NCBI RefSeq assembly: GCF_900113875.1
Contig: NZ_FORA01000009.1
Span: forward strand, 1-50,639
From: Jannaschia pohangensis
GTDB lineage: Bacteria; Pseudomonadota; Alphaproteobacteria; Rhodobacterales; Rhodobacteraceae
Reading direction: 5' to 3'
DNA length: 50,639 nt
Each line of letters opens with the position of its first letter. Within the stretch, counting starts at the first letter, position 1. The notes under the pieces were generated by a model. It did no database searches. It was not told where the DNA came from and worked only from the letters and a program-made list of their open reading frames with translations. Shown one piece after another: positions 50,112 to 50,639 of this stretch. Position numbers and translations under genes: made by a program.

Positions 50112-50639
50112 TCAGGGTGCGAGCGCCGCGCGGATCGCCGTTTCGACGCGGGGCGCGTCTTCCTCGTGGGCGAGGTGGCCAAGACCCGGCAGGCTGACGT
50201 GGGTCGCATGGGGCATCCGTGCGGCCAGATCGGCAGAGACGCGGGGCGGCACGGTGTGGTCGCGGTCGCCAGTGATCAGGGTGACCGGCGTTTGCATCTC
50301 CGGCAGGCGCGCCAGGAGGGGGTCGAGCGACCATTGCGCCATCATTGCCAGGGTTCCGGCCACGTGATCCCGGTCGCTGACCAGACGGCGATAGAAGCGC
50401 AGGTCGTCAGATGGCAGATCGGAGCCGGTACCCGCGATCAACCGCTCGACCGACCCGGGGCGCGTTGCCGAGGCGGTGAACATCGTGGCGACGAAGGGCA
50501 GGGCCGACAGAGCCTTGGCCATGAGCGGGAAGAGCACGCCCGCGACGCCCGAAAACCCGCTGACGGCGGCGTTGAGGCCGATGACATGCGGCACGGGGCG
50601 GAGTTCGGCCAGGCGCAGCGCGATGGCCCCGCCGGCGGA
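50112..50639 (-). CDS. bchO: BchO, magnesium chelatase accessory alpha/beta hydrolase (C-terminal part)
   Basis: C-terminal part of the bchO gene whose start lies at 419; bases 50545-50639 repeat 1-95, so the protein closes across the join. It carries the remaining catalytic residues: Asp in LITGDRDHTVPP (residues 233/235) and His263 in PGLGHLAHEE. Stop at 50112. It is the last gene of crtA-bchI-bchD-bchO, and the two-component/DUF4173 operon starts 90 bp further on the same strand. Confidence 0.92.
   Translation of the reverse strand, partial: SAGGAIALRLAELRPVPHVIGLNAAVSGFSGVAGVLFPLMAKALSALPFVATMFTASATRPGSVERLIAGTGSDLPSDDLRFYRRLVSDRDHVAGTLAMMAQWSLDPLLARLPEMQTPVTLITGDRDHTVPPRVSADLAARMPHATHVSLPGLGHLAHEEDAPRVETAIRAALAP
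50545..50639. repeat. Terminal direct repeat, right copy (circle join)
   Basis: Exact copy of 1-95; read together with the in-frame closure of bchO it marks the end of a 50,544-bp circle. Confidence 0.95.

Overview
The window is a complete circular replicon read a little past its join. Bases 1-95 recur exactly at 50545-50639, and the bchO gene, cut by the window ends, closes in frame across that join (852 bp, 283 codons plus stop). The unique circle is therefore 50,544 bp. Nearly all of it is one aerobic-type photosynthesis gene cluster (PGC). The rest is a small plasmid backbone: DnaA-like replicase, ParA/ParB, three parS-like palindromes, and one VapC-type toxin-antitoxin pair. The host is most likely a Rhodobacteraceae (Roseobacter/Rhodobacter lineage) alphaproteobacterium. 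The grounds are the high GC, the crtA/crtCDEF spheroidenone set, PufX after pufM, the puhABC-acsF-puhE-hemA order, the PpaA/PpsR pair, and a DnaA-like replicase of the kind known from Rhodobacterales plasmids. Plasmid-borne PGCs are known from Roseobacter litoralis and Sulfitobacter guttiformis. What is striking here is how little the plasmid carries besides the PGC.

Layout (+ strand unless stated). The minus-strand operon crtA-bchI-bchD-bchO runs from 3790 through the join to 50112. It is followed by crtI-crtB-tspO, convergent crtD-crtC (minus), crtE-crtF, and then bchC-bchX-bchY-bchZ-pufQ-pufB-pufA-pufL-pufM-pufX-dxs (11618-21431). Next come minus-strand ppaA-ppsR-bchG-orf428-bchP (27180-21530). 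The long superoperon bchF-N-B-H-L-M-lhaA-puhA-B-C-bciE-acsF-puhE-hemA occupies 27377-42711. The backbone follows: vapC/phd antitoxin, parB-parA, the origin region, and the rep gene. Last is a minus-strand operon of histidine kinase, OmpR-type regulator and polytopic DUF4173-like membrane protein, placed between rep and bchO.

Together the genes cover: supply of precursors (hemA for 5-aminolevulinate, dxs for isoprenoids); Mg-chelatase (BchH/I/D plus BchO); BchM; the oxygen-dependent cyclase (AcsF plus small BciE-like partner); the dark-operative reductase BchLNB; chlorophyllide reductase BchXYZ; BchF, BchC, and tail attachment (BchG, BchP); carotenoid synthesis to spheroidenone (CrtE, B, I, C, D, F, A); reaction centre and LH1 (PufBALM, PufX, PuhA) with their assembly factors (PufQ, LhaA, PuhB, PuhC, PuhE, orf428). 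No pucBA (LH2), bchE (anaerobic cyclase), bchJ or pufC is present. Regulation is visible as nine perfect TGT-N12-ACA PpsR/CrtJ boxes placed at the crtA/crtI, crtD/crtE, bchC, bchG, ppaA and bchF promoters, next to the genes of PpsR and its cobalamin-type antirepressor PpaA. Hairpins separate pufQ/pufB, pufA/pufL, pufX/dxs and puhA/puhB.

Points most worth a second look: the whole PGC as a self-contained 50.5-kb plasmid; a perfect 20-bp parS-like palindrome embedded in parA coding sequence and repeated at the parB stop; four GTGCA repeats at exactly 11-bp spacing ahead of the two-component/DUF4173 operon; and crtC, which has no ordinary start codon where one is expected.
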